Below, in pieces: positions 38,006-46,678 of a stretch of DNA of 64,000 nt. Source of the stretch: Actinokineospora baliensis. Its GTDB lineage: Bacteria; Actinomycetota; Actinomycetes; Mycobacteriales; Pseudonocardiaceae. A program made the position numbers and the translations under genes. Position 1 is the first letter of the stretch. The number at the start of each line of letters is the position of its first letter. Location: NCBI RefSeq assembly GCF_016907695.1, contig NZ_JAFBCK010000001.1, positions 7,304,001-7,368,000 of the forward strand. The letters run 5' to 3'. Below the pieces are notes generated by a model. That model saw only the letters and a program-made list of their open reading frames with translations. It was not told where the DNA came from and ran no database searches.

Positions 38006-38671
38006 ATGAGCGCAGGTCGAACGGCACGGGACAAGGCCAGGCACGAGCTGACCCAGGAGATCAAGGACGCGGCGCGCGCGCAGTTGGCCACCGAGGGTGC
38101 GCACCAACTGTCGCTGCGGGCGGTGGCGCGGAGCCTGGGGATGGTCTCGTCGGCGCTCTACCGGTACTTCCCCAGCCGCGACGACCTGCTCACCGCGTTG
38201 ATCATCGACGCGTACAACGCCCTCGGCGACGCCGTCGAGAAGGCCGACCACGGCGCGACCCCCGCCGAGCGCTGGCGCAACGCGTGCACCGCGATCCGCA
38301 CCTGGGCGCTGGCCCACCGGCACGAGTACGCGCTGATCTACGGCTCCCCCGTCCCCGGCTACCAGGCCCCGAAGGCCACCGTCGCCCCGGCCGTGCGGGC
38401 GCCGACGGTGCTGCTCGGGATCGCCCTCGCGGCGGAGGCGCCGGACAGCGGGCTGCCGGAGAACCTTTGGGAGCAGCTCAACGGGGTACTCGGCGCGATC
38501 GCGGTCGAGCTGCCGACGGGCGCCATGGCCAGGGTCATGGTTGCCTGGACCCAGCTGTTCGGGATGGTCAGCTTCGAGTTGTTCGGCCAGCTCGTGGGCA
38601 GCGCGGACCCGGCGGATGAATTCTTCGGGTACGCGGTGGACCGGATGGCCGAGTTCGTCGGCGTGCAGTGA
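38006..38671 (+). CDS. TetR-family regulator
   Basis: 221 residues from the ATG at MSAGRTARDKARHELTQEIK. The HTH is at about residues 20-65 (ARAQLATEGAHQLSLRAVAR, then LGMVSSALYRYFPSRDDLLT). The rest is a helical ligand-binding domain with WRNACTAIRTWALAHRHEYA typical of this branch. It probably represses itself and the divergent reductase gene through the palindrome array, until a ligand releases it. fadA follows 75 bases downstream. Confidence 0.92.
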   Translation: MSAGRTARDKARHELTQEIKDAARAQLATEGAHQLSLRAVARSLGMVSSALYRYFPSRDDLLTALIIDAYNALGDAVEKADHGATPAERWRNACTAIRTWALAHRHEYALIYGSPVPGYQAPKATVAPAVRAPTVLLGIALAAEAPDSGLPENLWEQLNGVLGAIAVELPTGAMARVMVAWTQLFGMVSFELFGQLVGSADPADEFFGYAVDRMAEFVGVQ

Positions 38672-38746
38672 TTACCCGCCGGTAACAAGCGGTAGAGTGA
38701 ACCCGGGTTACCGTCCGGTAGCCCGGTCCCGACCCGAGGAGCACCC

Positions 38747-39973
38747 GTGGTCGCACCCGCTGCCCCCGCAGCCGCGCGCGCCGTCCGCGACGTCGTCTTC
38801 GTCGACGGCGTGCGGACGCCGTTCGGCAAGGCGGGCCCGAAGGGCATCTACGCCGAGACGCGCGCCGACGACCTGGTCGTGAAGGTCATCCGCGAGCTGC
38901 TGCGCCGCCACCCCGAGCTCCCGCCGGAGCGGGTGGACGAGGTGGCGATCGCGGCGACCACGCAGATCGGCGACCAGGGCCTGACCATCGGCCGCACCGC
39001 CGCGCTGCTGGCCGGGCTGCCCAAGTCGGTGCCCGGGTTCGCCATCGACCGGATGTGCGCGGGCGCGATGACCGCGGTGACCACCACCGCGAGCGGCATC
39101 GCCTTCGGCGCCTACGACGTGGTGATCGCGGGCGGGGTCGAGCACATGGGGCGGCACCCGATGGGCGAGGGCGTCGACCCGAACCCGAGGATCGTGGCCG
39201 ACAAGCTCGTCGACCCGACCGCCCTGGTGATGGGGCAGACCGCGGAGAACGTGCACGACAGGTACCCGCACCTGACCAAGGCGCGGTGCGACGCCTACGC
39301 CGCGCGCAGCCAGGAGAAGTTCGCCGACGCGGTGAAGGCGGGCAAGATCGGGCCGGAACTGGTCCCGGTGGCGACGCGGTCCGCCGAGCTGGGCTGGGGT
39401 CTGGCCATAGAGGACGAACCGCCGCGACCGGGCACCACGGTGGAGACGTTGGCGGGCTTGAAGACCCCGTTCCGCCCGCACGGCAGGGTGACGGCGGGCA
39501 ACGCGGCCGGGTTGAACGACGGCGCGACCGGCTGCGTGCTGGCGGCGGAGTCGACCGCGCGGGAACTGGGCCTGCCGATCGGGATGCGGCTGGTCGGGTA
39601 CGCGTTCGTCGGCGTCGAGCCCGAGGTCATGGGGGTCGGCCCGGTTCCGGCGACGGAGAAGGCGCTCGCCAGGTTCGGTCTGTCCATTTCGGACATCGGG
39701 CTGTTCGAGCTGAACGAGGCGTTCGCGGTGCAGGTCCTGGCCTTCCTGGACCACTTCGGACTCGACGACGACGATCCCAGGGTCAACCAGTGGGGTGGTG
39801 CGATCGCCTGCGGCCACCCGCTCGCCTCCTCCGGCGTGCGGCTGATGACGCAGCTGTCGCGGCAGTTCGCCGAACGCCCGGACGTGCGCTACGGGCTCAC
39901 CTCGATGTGCATCGGGATCGGCATGGGCGGCACGGTCATCTGGGAGAACCCGAACTGGGACGGGGGCAAGTGA
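38747..39973 (+). CDS. fadA: acetyl-CoA acyltransferase (thiolase)
   Basis: 408 residues from GTG after GAGGAGCACCC. The catalytic Cys is about 104 (IDRMCAGAMTAV), the His about 357 (ACGHPLASSG), and the second Cys about 388 (SMCIGIGMGGT). It cleaves 3-ketoacyl-CoA with CoA in fatty-acid beta-oxidation. Its stop overlaps the ATG of fadB (TGATG), so the two are coupled as a multienzyme pair. Confidence 0.95.
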   Translation: MVAPAAPAAARAVRDVVFVDGVRTPFGKAGPKGIYAETRADDLVVKVIRELLRRHPELPPERVDEVAIAATTQIGDQGLTIGRTAALLAGLPKSVPGFAIDRMCAGAMTAVTTTASGIAFGAYDVVIAGGVEHMGRHPMGEGVDPNPRIVADKLVDPTALVMGQTAENVHDRYPHLTKARCDAYAARSQEKFADAVKAGKIGPELVPVATRSAELGWGLAIEDEPPRPGTTVETLAGLKTPFRPHGRVTAGNAAGLNDGATGCVLAAESTARELGLPIGMRLVGYAFVGVEPEVMGVGPVPATEKALARFGLSISDIGLFELNEAFAVQVLAFLDHFGLDDDDPRVNQWGGAIACGHPLASSGVRLMTQLSRQFAERPDVRYGLTSMCIGIGMGGTVIWENPNWDGGK

Positions 39974-42078
39974 TGCTGACGCGCCAGCAGGCCGAGAAGG
40001 CCTTTCCCGACGAGGTCGTGACCAAGGCCGTCACCAGGGTGGTGCGGGTGGCCGGGTTGGCCAAGCCGGTCGCCCTGATCACCATCGACAACGGGCTCGA
40101 CCACACCCGCCCGTCCACCTTCGGCCCGCAGGGCCTGGTGAGCCTGAACGCGGCGTTCGACGAGGCGCTGGCGGCCGATCCGGCGGCGATCGCGGTGACG
40201 GGCAAGCCCTTCATCTTCGCCGTCGGCGCCGATCTGTCCGGGGTGGAGCAGGTCGCGGACCGCGAGACCGCCCTGGACATCGCCGGGACCGGGCACGACG
40301 TGTTCCGCCGGTTCACCGAGTCGCCGGTGCCGACCTTCGCGTTCATCAACGGCGCGGTGATGGGTGGCGGCCTGGAGCTCGCGCTGTCGTGCCACTACCG
40401 GACGCTGTCGGACAACACGGCGGCTATCGCGTTGCCGGAGGTGTTCCTCGGCCTGTTCCCGGGATGGGGCGGCACGCAGCTGCTGCCGAACCTGATCGGT
40501 CCGGACGCCGCGGTCACGGTGATCTTCGAGAACGCGTTGAGCCAGAACCGGATGCTCAAGCCCCAGCAGGCGGCGGACCTGGGCATCACGGACGTGCTCC
40601 TCGGGTCGGCCGACTTCATCGAGCGGTCCTTTGCCTGGCTGTCCGATGTGGTCAATGGCCAGATTTCCGTTCCCCGCAAGGAGATTGATCGGGGAGCGGG
40701 CTGGGACGCGGCGGTCGAGCGCGCCAAGGGCATCGTGCACGGCCGCACCAAGGGTGCTTCGCCTGGCGCACTGAAGGCGTTGGAGCTACTGGAGTTGGCT
40801 CGCGCCAACGATCTCGACACGGGCTATGCGGCCGAAACCGAAGCGCTGGCCGATGTGTTGATGAGCGATCCGCTGCGGGCGGGCCTGTACTCGTTCAACC
40901 TGGTGCAGAAGCGCGCTCGACGGCCCGCTGGCGCCCCGGACAAGTCGCTGGCCCGGCCGGTGACCAAAGTCGGCATCGTCGGCGCGGGGTTGATGGCCAG
41001 CCAGATGGCGCTGCTTTTCGCGCGGCAGCTCAAGGTTCCCGTGGTGCTGACCGATATCGACCAGTCCCGTGTGGACAAAGGCGTCGGCTATGTGCACGAC
41101 GAGATCGACAAGCTCGGCGCCAAGGGCAGGCTGACGGCCGACGGCGTGAACCGCTTGAAGGCACTGGTGTCCGGCTCGCTGGACAAGGCCGCTTTCGCCG
41201 ACGCGGACTTCGTCATCGAGGCGGTGTTCGAGGAACTCGGTGTCAAGCAACGGGTCTTCGCCGAGGTGGAGGCGCACGTCAGCGCGGAGTGCGTGCTGGC
41301 GACCAACACCTCGTCGCTGTCGATCACCGAGATGGCGGCCGGGTTGACCCACCCCGAGCGGGTGGTCGGCTTCCACTTCTTCAACCCCGTCGCGGTGATG
41401 CCGCTGCTGGAGATCGTCCGCGCCGAACGCACCGACGACGCCACCCTGGCCACGGCGTTCGCGGTCGGCAAGGCGCTGCGCAAGTCCTCGGTGCTGGTCA
41501 AGGACGCGCCCGCGTTCGTGGTCAACCGCCTGCTGACCCGCTTCATGGGCGAGGTCGTCGCCGCGATCGACGAAGGCACCCCGTTCGAGGTCGCCGACCG
41601 CGCGACCGACCCGCTCGGCCTGCCCATGAGCCCCCTGGTGCTCCTGCAACTGGTCGGCCCCCCGGTCGCCCTGCACGTCGCCGAGACCATGCACCGGGCC
41701 TACCCGGACCGGTTCGGCGTGAGCGAGAACATGCGCCGCTTCGTCGAAGCGGGCAAGACTGCGGTGTGGACCTGGGACAGCACAGGCACCCAGTCGGTCG
41801 ACCCGGAAGTGGCCGAACTGTGGCAATTCGGGTCGAACCCCCTGACCGCCGACCAGGTCCTGACCCGAGTCCTCGACGGCGTGGCCGAAGAGATCCGGAT
41901 CATGCTCGACGAAGGCGTGGTGGCCGAAGCCCAGGACATCGACCTCTGCATGATCCTCGGCGGCGGCTGGCCCTTCTGGCTCGGCGGCATCACCCCCTAC
42001 CTCGACCGCACCGGCGTCTCCGAACGAGTGCACGGCAAACCCTTCCTCGCCCCCGGCGTGGCATCGGTCCCGGCCTGA
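39973..42078 (+). CDS. fadB: fatty-acid oxidation multifunctional enzyme
   Basis: 701 residues. The N-terminal enoyl-CoA hydratase domain (about 1-290) has FVGADLSGVEQ-type oxyanion sequence (here FAVGADLSGVEQV), FINGAVMGGGLELALSCHYR, and LPEVFLGLFPGWGG. The hydroxyacyl-CoA dehydrogenase domain begins at VGIVGAGLMASQMALLFARQ (NAD motif) and has HPERVVGFHFFNPVAVMPLL with its catalytic His. It hydrates enoyl-CoA and oxidises 3-hydroxyacyl-CoA, with fadA completing the cycle. The pair may oxidise fatty acids under the upstream TetR gene's control, but that is inference. Confidence 0.95.
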   Translation: MLTRQQAEKAFPDEVVTKAVTRVVRVAGLAKPVALITIDNGLDHTRPSTFGPQGLVSLNAAFDEALAADPAAIAVTGKPFIFAVGADLSGVEQVADRETALDIAGTGHDVFRRFTESPVPTFAFINGAVMGGGLELALSCHYRTLSDNTAAIALPEVFLGLFPGWGGTQLLPNLIGPDAAVTVIFENALSQNRMLKPQQAADLGITDVLLGSADFIERSFAWLSDVVNGQISVPRKEIDRGAGWDAAVERAKGIVHGRTKGASPGALKALELLELARANDLDTGYAAETEALADVLMSDPLRAGLYSFNLVQKRARRPAGAPDKSLARPVTKVGIVGAGLMASQMALLFARQLKVPVVLTDIDQSRVDKGVGYVHDEIDKLGAKGRLTADGVNRLKALVSGSLDKAAFADADFVIEAVFEELGVKQRVFAEVEAHVSAECVLATNTSSLSITEMAAGLTHPERVVGFHFFNPVAVMPLLEIVRAERTDDATLATAFAVGKALRKSSVLVKDAPAFVVNRLLTRFMGEVVAAIDEGTPFEVADRATDPLGLPMSPLVLLQLVGPPVALHVAETMHRAYPDRFGVSENMRRFVEAGKTAVWTWDSTGTQSVDPEVAELWQFGSNPLTADQVLTRVLDGVAEEIRIMLDEGVVAEAQDIDLCMILGGGWPFWLGGITPYLDRTGVSERVHGKPFLAPGVASVPA

Positions 42079-42081
42079 CCA

Positions 42082-42117
42082 CGCCGGTGCCCCCTGGTCC
42101 GCCAGGGGGCACCGGCG
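42082..42117 (+). terminator. 16-bp hairpin after fadB
   Basis: Perfect arms CGCCGGTGCCCCCTGG and complement with a 4-base loop (TCCG), 3 bases after the fadB stop. It ends the fad operon. Confidence 0.88.
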
Positions 42118-42196
42118 TGCGGGAGTTGATCAACTCCGTCACAGCCGGAACGCGGCTGCGGCTGCGATCTCCGCACGCGAGGCGGAAGATGGATTC

Positions 42197-42859
42197 GTGG
42201 CAGGCAGAACGCGGGTTGGGACGTCGGGGTGGGTCTATCCGCCTTGGCGGGGGGTGTTCTACCCGGAGGGGCTGGCCCAGCGGCGGGAGTTGGAGTACCT
42301 GTCGCGGCGGGTCGATTCGGTGGAGATCAACGGGTCGTTCTACGCGTTGCAGAAGCCGGAGAGCTACCAGCGATGGCGGGAGGAGACGCCGGAGGGGTTC
42401 GTGTTCTCGGTCAAGGGGCCGCGGTTCGTGACGCACATGAAGCGGTTGAAAGACGCGGAGGCGGTGGAGGTGGGGCGCGGGCACGATGAGCGGATGAAGG
42501 GTCGGGAGTGGCTGCGGACCGACCAGGACCGGCCGATCAGGTATGCGATCGAGGTGCGCAACCCCGACTTCGGCGCGCAGGGGTTCATCGACCTGCTGCG
42601 GGACAAGGGGATCGCGCTGGTGGTGGCGGACACTGCGGGGAAGTGGCCGTACTTCGAGCAGGTGACGGCCGATTTCGTGTACGCCAGGCTGCACGGGGAC
42701 AAGGAGCTCTACGCCAGCGGGTACTCCGACGAGGCGTTGGACCGGTGGGCGGCGAAGGTGCGGGACTGGCGGGAGCGCGGGGACGTGTTCGTGTACTTCT
42801 ACAACGACGTGAAGGTGAAGGCGCCGGGGGACGCGCAGGGGTTGGCGCGGCGGCTGTGA
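42197..42859 (+). CDS. DUF72-family protein with a shortened core
   Basis: 220 residues from GTG. The DUF72 start TSGWVYPPWRGVFYPEGL, the SVEINGSFYALQKPESYQRW motif and the late RPIRYAIEVRNPDF, with VYFYNDVKVKAPGDA near the end, are present. Relatives are about 250-300 residues. Here the stretch after HMKRLKDAEAVEV jumps directly to HDERMKGREWL, so about 55-60 residues usually found between (with ANFFASGV and LGPLLWQLP motifs) are missing. The frame stays open, so the gene may still make a protein. DUF72 function is unknown. Its stop overlaps the HNH gene start. Confidence 0.85.
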   Translation: MAGRTRVGTSGWVYPPWRGVFYPEGLAQRRELEYLSRRVDSVEINGSFYALQKPESYQRWREETPEGFVFSVKGPRFVTHMKRLKDAEAVEVGRGHDERMKGREWLRTDQDRPIRYAIEVRNPDFGAQGFIDLLRDKGIALVVADTAGKWPYFEQVTADFVYARLHGDKELYASGYSDEALDRWAAKVRDWRERGDVFVYFYNDVKVKAPGDAQGLARRL

Positions 42860-43224
42860 ACATCGGGCGGGTTGGGCGGATGGAGCTCATCCTCGTCCGC
42901 GACGGACCGACGTGTGTGTGGTGTGCTCGGGAGTTCCGCGGTCAGGCGGTTCCCACCACCGACCACCTGGTGCCCAGGGTGAAGGGCGGGCCTTCGTGGG
43001 TGGAGAACGAGGTGGCGGCTTGTCGGGGGTGCAACCGCTTGCGGGGCCACGTCAGCCCGGTGGACTGGCTCGGGGAGTGCCTGCGGCAGGGTCGAAAGCC
43101 TGACACAGAGCGGGTTTCCCGGGTGTTGACGCTGTTGGGGGCGGCGATTGTGGAGCGGGGTGGGCAGCGGCGGGCTCGGGCGTACGTCGAGCGGCAGTTG
43201 CGGCGGTTGGCCAAGCCCGGCTAG
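42856..43224 (+). CDS. small HNH endonuclease
   Basis: 122 residues from a GTG overlapping the DUF72 stop; an ATG eight codons later (MELILVRDGPTCVWC) is also possible. Zinc pairs CVWC and CRGC, with TTDHLVPRVKGG between carrying the Asp-His of the HNH fold and ENEVAACRGCNRLRG at the end, define a stand-alone HNH nuclease. The basic C-terminus (ARAYVERQLRRLAKPG) may bind DNA. It cuts nucleic acid in a metal-dependent way by family; its target and role are unknown. It is coupled to the shortened DUF72 gene. Confidence 0.85.
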   Translation: MNIGRVGRMELILVRDGPTCVWCAREFRGQAVPTTDHLVPRVKGGPSWVENEVAACRGCNRLRGHVSPVDWLGECLRQGRKPDTERVSRVLTLLGAAIVERGGQRRARAYVERQLRRLAKPG

Positions 43225-43382
43225 TGGTGCGACCCAGAATGTTGGCCGTGTATCGGCCCGTCCACGGCGTGGCTGGCAAGGCGCCGGAACGGCCTCGTAC
43301 TGGGCGTACTCGGTCGTTTCGGCAACGCAGCCAGGCGCGTCGTGGGCGGGCCGAGACATGGTCAAGGTTCTGGGTCGTGCCA

Positions 43383-44510
43383 CTAGATCGAGGGGAGGGC
43401 GACCACCACGCGCAGGCCGCCGCCGGGGACGGGGGTGGCTTGGACGGTGCCGCCGTGGGCTCTGGCCACGGCTCGGACGATGGACAGGCCGAGGCCGGTT
43501 CCGGTGTGCGAGGTGCGGTCGACGCCGCCGCGGCGGAAGGGTTCGAACAGTTCGGGGACGCGGTCGGGGGCGATGACCGGGCCGGAGGAGGCGACCTCCA
43601 GGGAAGTCCACTGTGGACCGCTGGTGGTGCGGACCTCGATCCACCCGCCGTCGACGTTGTGGCGGACGGCGTTCTCCAGCAGGTTGCCCGCGACCCGCTC
43701 CAGCAGCGCGGCGTCGCCGGTGACGGTGGCGTGGTCGTGGTGGAAGCGGGCCGTGATGCCGCGGCGTTCGGCGTCGGACTTGGTGGAGCGCCAGGCGCCC
43801 GACACGACCACCGGGAGCTCGACCGGTCCGGTGGCGCCGACCCCGAGCCCGTCGGTGCGGGCGAGGACGAGCAGGGCCTCCACCAGGTCGCCTGCGCGCA
43901 GGGTCGCGGTGCGCACGACTTCGGCCATGCGGCGGAGTTCGGCGGCGTCGGCGTCCGGATCGGACAGTGTGACGTCGAGTTCGGTGCGGATCACCGCGAG
44001 GGGCGTGCGCAGCTCGTGGCTGGCGTTGGCGACGAACTGCCGTTGCGCGGAGAACGCCGCCTGCAGCCGGTCGAGCATCGCGTCGAAGGTGTCGGCGAGT
44101 TCGGCCACCTCGTCGCGGGCGCCCTGGTGGCCGATCCGCTGCCCCATCGACTCGACCGACAGCCGGTGCGCGGTGGCCGTCACCTCGCGCAGCGGCCGCA
44201 GCACCCGCCCGGTGATCACCCACGCCAGCAACGCGGTCGCGGCCACCACGCACACGAACGCCACGGACCCCGCCAGCAGGACCCGGTCCCGCGCGTCGTT
44301 GGACAGCGCCTCGGCCAACTCGTCCGCCTCGACGCGGATCCCGCCCACGACCACCGTCGTCCCGGTGGGCAGCGCGGGGACCGAGGCCACCACCTCACCG
44401 GCCAGGACCCACCCGAGCCACAGCAGCAGCACGCTGACCACCGCGACGAGACCGGTCGCCAGCAGGGTGACCCTGGCCCGCAACCCCAGGCCGCGCCCGC
44501 GCTCGGTCAC
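43383..44510 (-). CDS. two-component sensor histidine kinase
   Basis: 375 residues from GTG. It has two membrane spans (ATGLVAVVSVLLLWLGWVLA and VAFVCVVAATALLAWVI), a short external loop, HAMP, a dimerisation helix with the phosphorylated His165 (VANASHELRTPLAV), and an ATPase domain with NLLENAVRHN, and GTGLGLSIVRAVARAHGG. It overlaps the response regulator gene by 4 bases. Small external loops like this often sense membrane or envelope signals; the signal is unknown. Confidence 0.93.
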   Translation of the reverse strand: MTERGRGLGLRARVTLLATGLVAVVSVLLLWLGWVLAGEVVASVPALPTGTTVVVGGIRVEADELAEALSNDARDRVLLAGSVAFVCVVAATALLAWVITGRVLRPLREVTATAHRLSVESMGQRIGHQGARDEVAELADTFDAMLDRLQAAFSAQRQFVANASHELRTPLAVIRTELDVTLSDPDADAAELRRMAEVVRTATLRAGDLVEALLVLARTDGLGVGATGPVELPVVVSGAWRSTKSDAERRGITARFHHDHATVTGDAALLERVAGNLLENAVRHNVDGGWIEVRTTSGPQWTSLEVASSGPVIAPDRVPELFEPFRRGGVDRTSHTGTGLGLSIVRAVARAHGGTVQATPVPGGGLRVVVALPSI

Positions 44511-45187
44511 ACCCCCGTCGCACCCGCGGACGCCGGGACGCGGTACCCGGACCCGACCACCGTGTCGATGACCCCGGGGTCGCCGAGCTTCTTGCGCAGG
44601 GTCATCACCGTGACCCGGACCGTGGTGGTGAACGGGTCCGCGTTCTCGTCCCACACGCGCTCCAGGAGTTCCTCGCTGCTGACCACCGACCCGCGCGCGG
44701 CGAGCAGCACCTCCAGCACGCCGAACTCCTTGCGGGTCAGCTCGACCGGTCGCCCGGCCCTGGTGACCGTGCGCCTGGCGGGGTCGAGCTCGACGTCGCC
44801 CGCGACCAGCACCGGTGGCGTCACCGGGGTCGCGCGCCTGGCCAGCGCCCGCACCCTGGCGACGAGCTCCGGGAAGGCGAACGGCTTGGCGAGGTAGTCG
44901 TCGGCGCCCAGCGAGAGGCCCTCGACCCGGTCGGCGACGGCGTCGCTCGCGGTGAGCATCAGCACCCTGGTCAGCGCCCCGGACGCGACGATCTCCCGGC
45001 ACAGCTGGTCGCCGTGCATGCCGGGCAGGTCGCGGTCGAGCACGACCACGTCGTAGCGGGTGACCGAGGCCTTCTCATGGCCCTCGTCGCCGTCCAGGGC
45101 GATGTCGACGGCCATACCCTCGCGCCGCAGGCCCCTGGCGACCGCCTCGGCGAGGGCGGCCTCGTCCTCCACGATGAGAATCCGCAC
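44507..45187 (-). CDS. OmpR/PhoB-type response regulator
   Basis: 226 residues from GTG (VRILIVEDEAALAEAVA). The phosphorylatable Asp is about residue 51 (VVLDRDLPGMHG), the conserved Lys is in LAKPFAFPELV, and the C-terminal winged helix runs from LDPARRTVTRAGRPVELTRK. Its stop overlaps the kinase start (GTGA). The two genes form a complete two-component system. Confidence 0.94.
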   Translation of the reverse strand: MRILIVEDEAALAEAVARGLRREGMAVDIALDGDEGHEKASVTRYDVVVLDRDLPGMHGDQLCREIVASGALTRVLMLTASDAVADRVEGLSLGADDYLAKPFAFPELVARVRALARRATPVTPPVLVAGDVELDPARRTVTRAGRPVELTRKEFGVLEVLLAARGSVVSSEELLERVWDENADPFTTTVRVTVMTLRKKLGDPGVIDTVVGSGYRVPASAGATGV

Positions 45188-45231
45188 CCCACCACGGTGC
45201 CACACGCCCCGGCGGGCCCCTTCGTTCGGGC

Positions 45232-45903
45232 ATGATCAGCGCCATGATGCTGCGGTCGCTGCGCGAACAGGTGGCCTCCCACGCCCGGCTGCTCGCCGGG
45301 TCGGGGCTGGTGCTGGGCACGGCGGGCAACCTGAGCGCCAGGCAGGGCGACCTCGTCGCGGTCACCCCCACCGGCGCCCGGCTCGCGGACCTGCGCGCCG
45401 AGCACGTGACGGTGGTCGACCACCGCGGCGAGGTGGTCGAGGGCCGCCTCGCCCCGACGTCCGAACTGGACCTGCACCTGGGTGTCTACCGGCGCTACCG
45501 CGCGGGTGCGGTGGTGCACACGCACGCCCCGATGGCCACCGCGCTGTCGCTGGTCCTGCACGAACTGCCCTGCGTGCACTACCAGCTGGTCGAGCTCGGC
45601 GGCACGGTCCCGGTCGCGCCCTACCGCACATTCGGCACACCAGAACTGGCCGAGGCCGTGCTGGACGTCCTCGAAGGGCACACCGCCGCGCTGATGGCCA
45701 ACCACGGCGCGATCACCTACGGCGCCGACCTGGAGACCGCGACCACCCGGGCGCAGCTGCTCGAGTGGGGCTGCGAGCTGTACTGGAAGGCCGCGCAGCT
45801 GGGCAAACCGCGTGAGCTCGACCGCGCCGAACGCGCCGACTACGACCGCCAGGTCGCCCGGCTGCGCTACGGGGTGACCCGCGAGCTGGACCAGCCGGGC
45901 TAG
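45232..45903 (+). CDS. class II aldolase / adducin family protein
   Basis: 223 residues. The metal-binding His pair is in VVHTHAPMATALS, with LMANHGAITYG as the later His and GTAGNLSARQGDLVAVTPTG at the substrate end. It resembles fuculose-1-phosphate and ribulose-5-phosphate 4-epimerase-type aldolases. Alternative ATGs are at MISAMM, at 45244 and 45247. The stop overlaps the convergent gene by 4 bases. The substrate is unknown. Confidence 0.88.
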   Translation: MISAMMLRSLREQVASHARLLAGSGLVLGTAGNLSARQGDLVAVTPTGARLADLRAEHVTVVDHRGEVVEGRLAPTSELDLHLGVYRRYRAGAVVHTHAPMATALSLVLHELPCVHYQLVELGGTVPVAPYRTFGTPELAEAVLDVLEGHTAALMANHGAITYGADLETATTRAQLLEWGCELYWKAAQLGKPRELDRAERADYDRQVARLRYGVTRELDQPG

Positions 45904-46535
45904 ACCGTCACGACCTCGTTGACGAACGGGGCGTTCTTGATCTGCGACCCGCGCACGTCCCACTTCTTCACCACCGCGCCGTCGACGGTCAGCTGAGCCA
46001 CGAAGTTGCCGGGGCCGAGCTTGTTCTCCGCGACCACGACGAAGGTGTTCTCCCCCGCCAGCTTCGCGGTCAGGTCCGCGACGACCTTCGGCTGGTTGCC
46101 GCGCAGCAGGCCGTTGGAGAACACGACCGCGTCGTTGACGCGCACGCTCGCGACGTCGTCGATCTCGGTGCAGGTGAGCACGACGACCTTGGTCGGGGCC
46201 GGGGTGCTGACCTGGTAGTCGAACTCGAAGGTCTCGTCGACGAACACGCCGTGCTTGCCGCCGTCGTCGGGCAGCCGCCACTCGCGCACGACCTGGCCGT
46301 CGGCGGTGAGGGTGGCGGTCAGCCCGGCGACGCCCGGCCCGTTGGTTGCGGTGAACACCAGGGTGTTGCGGCCGGGGACGAGCTTGCCGGTGAGGCTCAC
46401 CGCGACCTTCGGCTGGGTCACCCGCAGCAGGCCGTGGGTGAACGCCTCGGCCCCGTTGATCGTCACCCGCACCGAGTCGTCGACGTGGGCAAGGGTCAGC
46501 TCGAGGTGCTGGGCAACGCGGACCGGGTCGGCCAC
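45900..46535 (-). CDS. hypothetical protein made of two tandem beta-rich repeats
   Basis: 211 residues from a GTG (VADPVRVAQHLELTLAHVDD) about 9 bases after a GAGGAG ribosome site. Two halves of about 100 residues share the pattern VRV-N-G/F-x3-GLLR-x-(T/N)QPKV-x3-LTxKL, then a Gly-Pro turn and VDGxVVKKWDV / ADGQVVREWRL. No signal peptide, so it is cytoplasmic or released another way. I do not recognise the family; the repeat looks like a beta-sandwich carbohydrate- or protein-binding module. Confidence 0.75.
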   Translation of the reverse strand: MADPVRVAQHLELTLAHVDDSVRVTINGAEAFTHGLLRVTQPKVAVSLTGKLVPGRNTLVFTATNGPGVAGLTATLTADGQVVREWRLPDDGGKHGVFVDETFEFDYQVSTPAPTKVVVLTCTEIDDVASVRVNDAVVFSNGLLRGNQPKVVADLTAKLAGENTFVVVAENKLGPGNFVAQLTVDGAVVKKWDVRGSQIKNAPFVNEVVTV

Positions 46536-46678
46536 TGGGACTTTCTCCTCACCGTGGAAGCGGGTGACCACCGCGAGATGATCACCATTGGTGTCGAGAT
46601 CGACCGTTGCGCGCCGAACGTTTCACCTAGGGCAACGAACCCGGATCCGCAGGCGGGGCGGATCCGGGAGCGCACTCG

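Noticed and set aside
42197..43224. DUF72-HNH pair as a phage-defence system
   Set aside because: No third gene, recognition subunit or defence neighbours are visible, and both families occur outside defence contexts. It is kept only as a coupled pair of unknown role.
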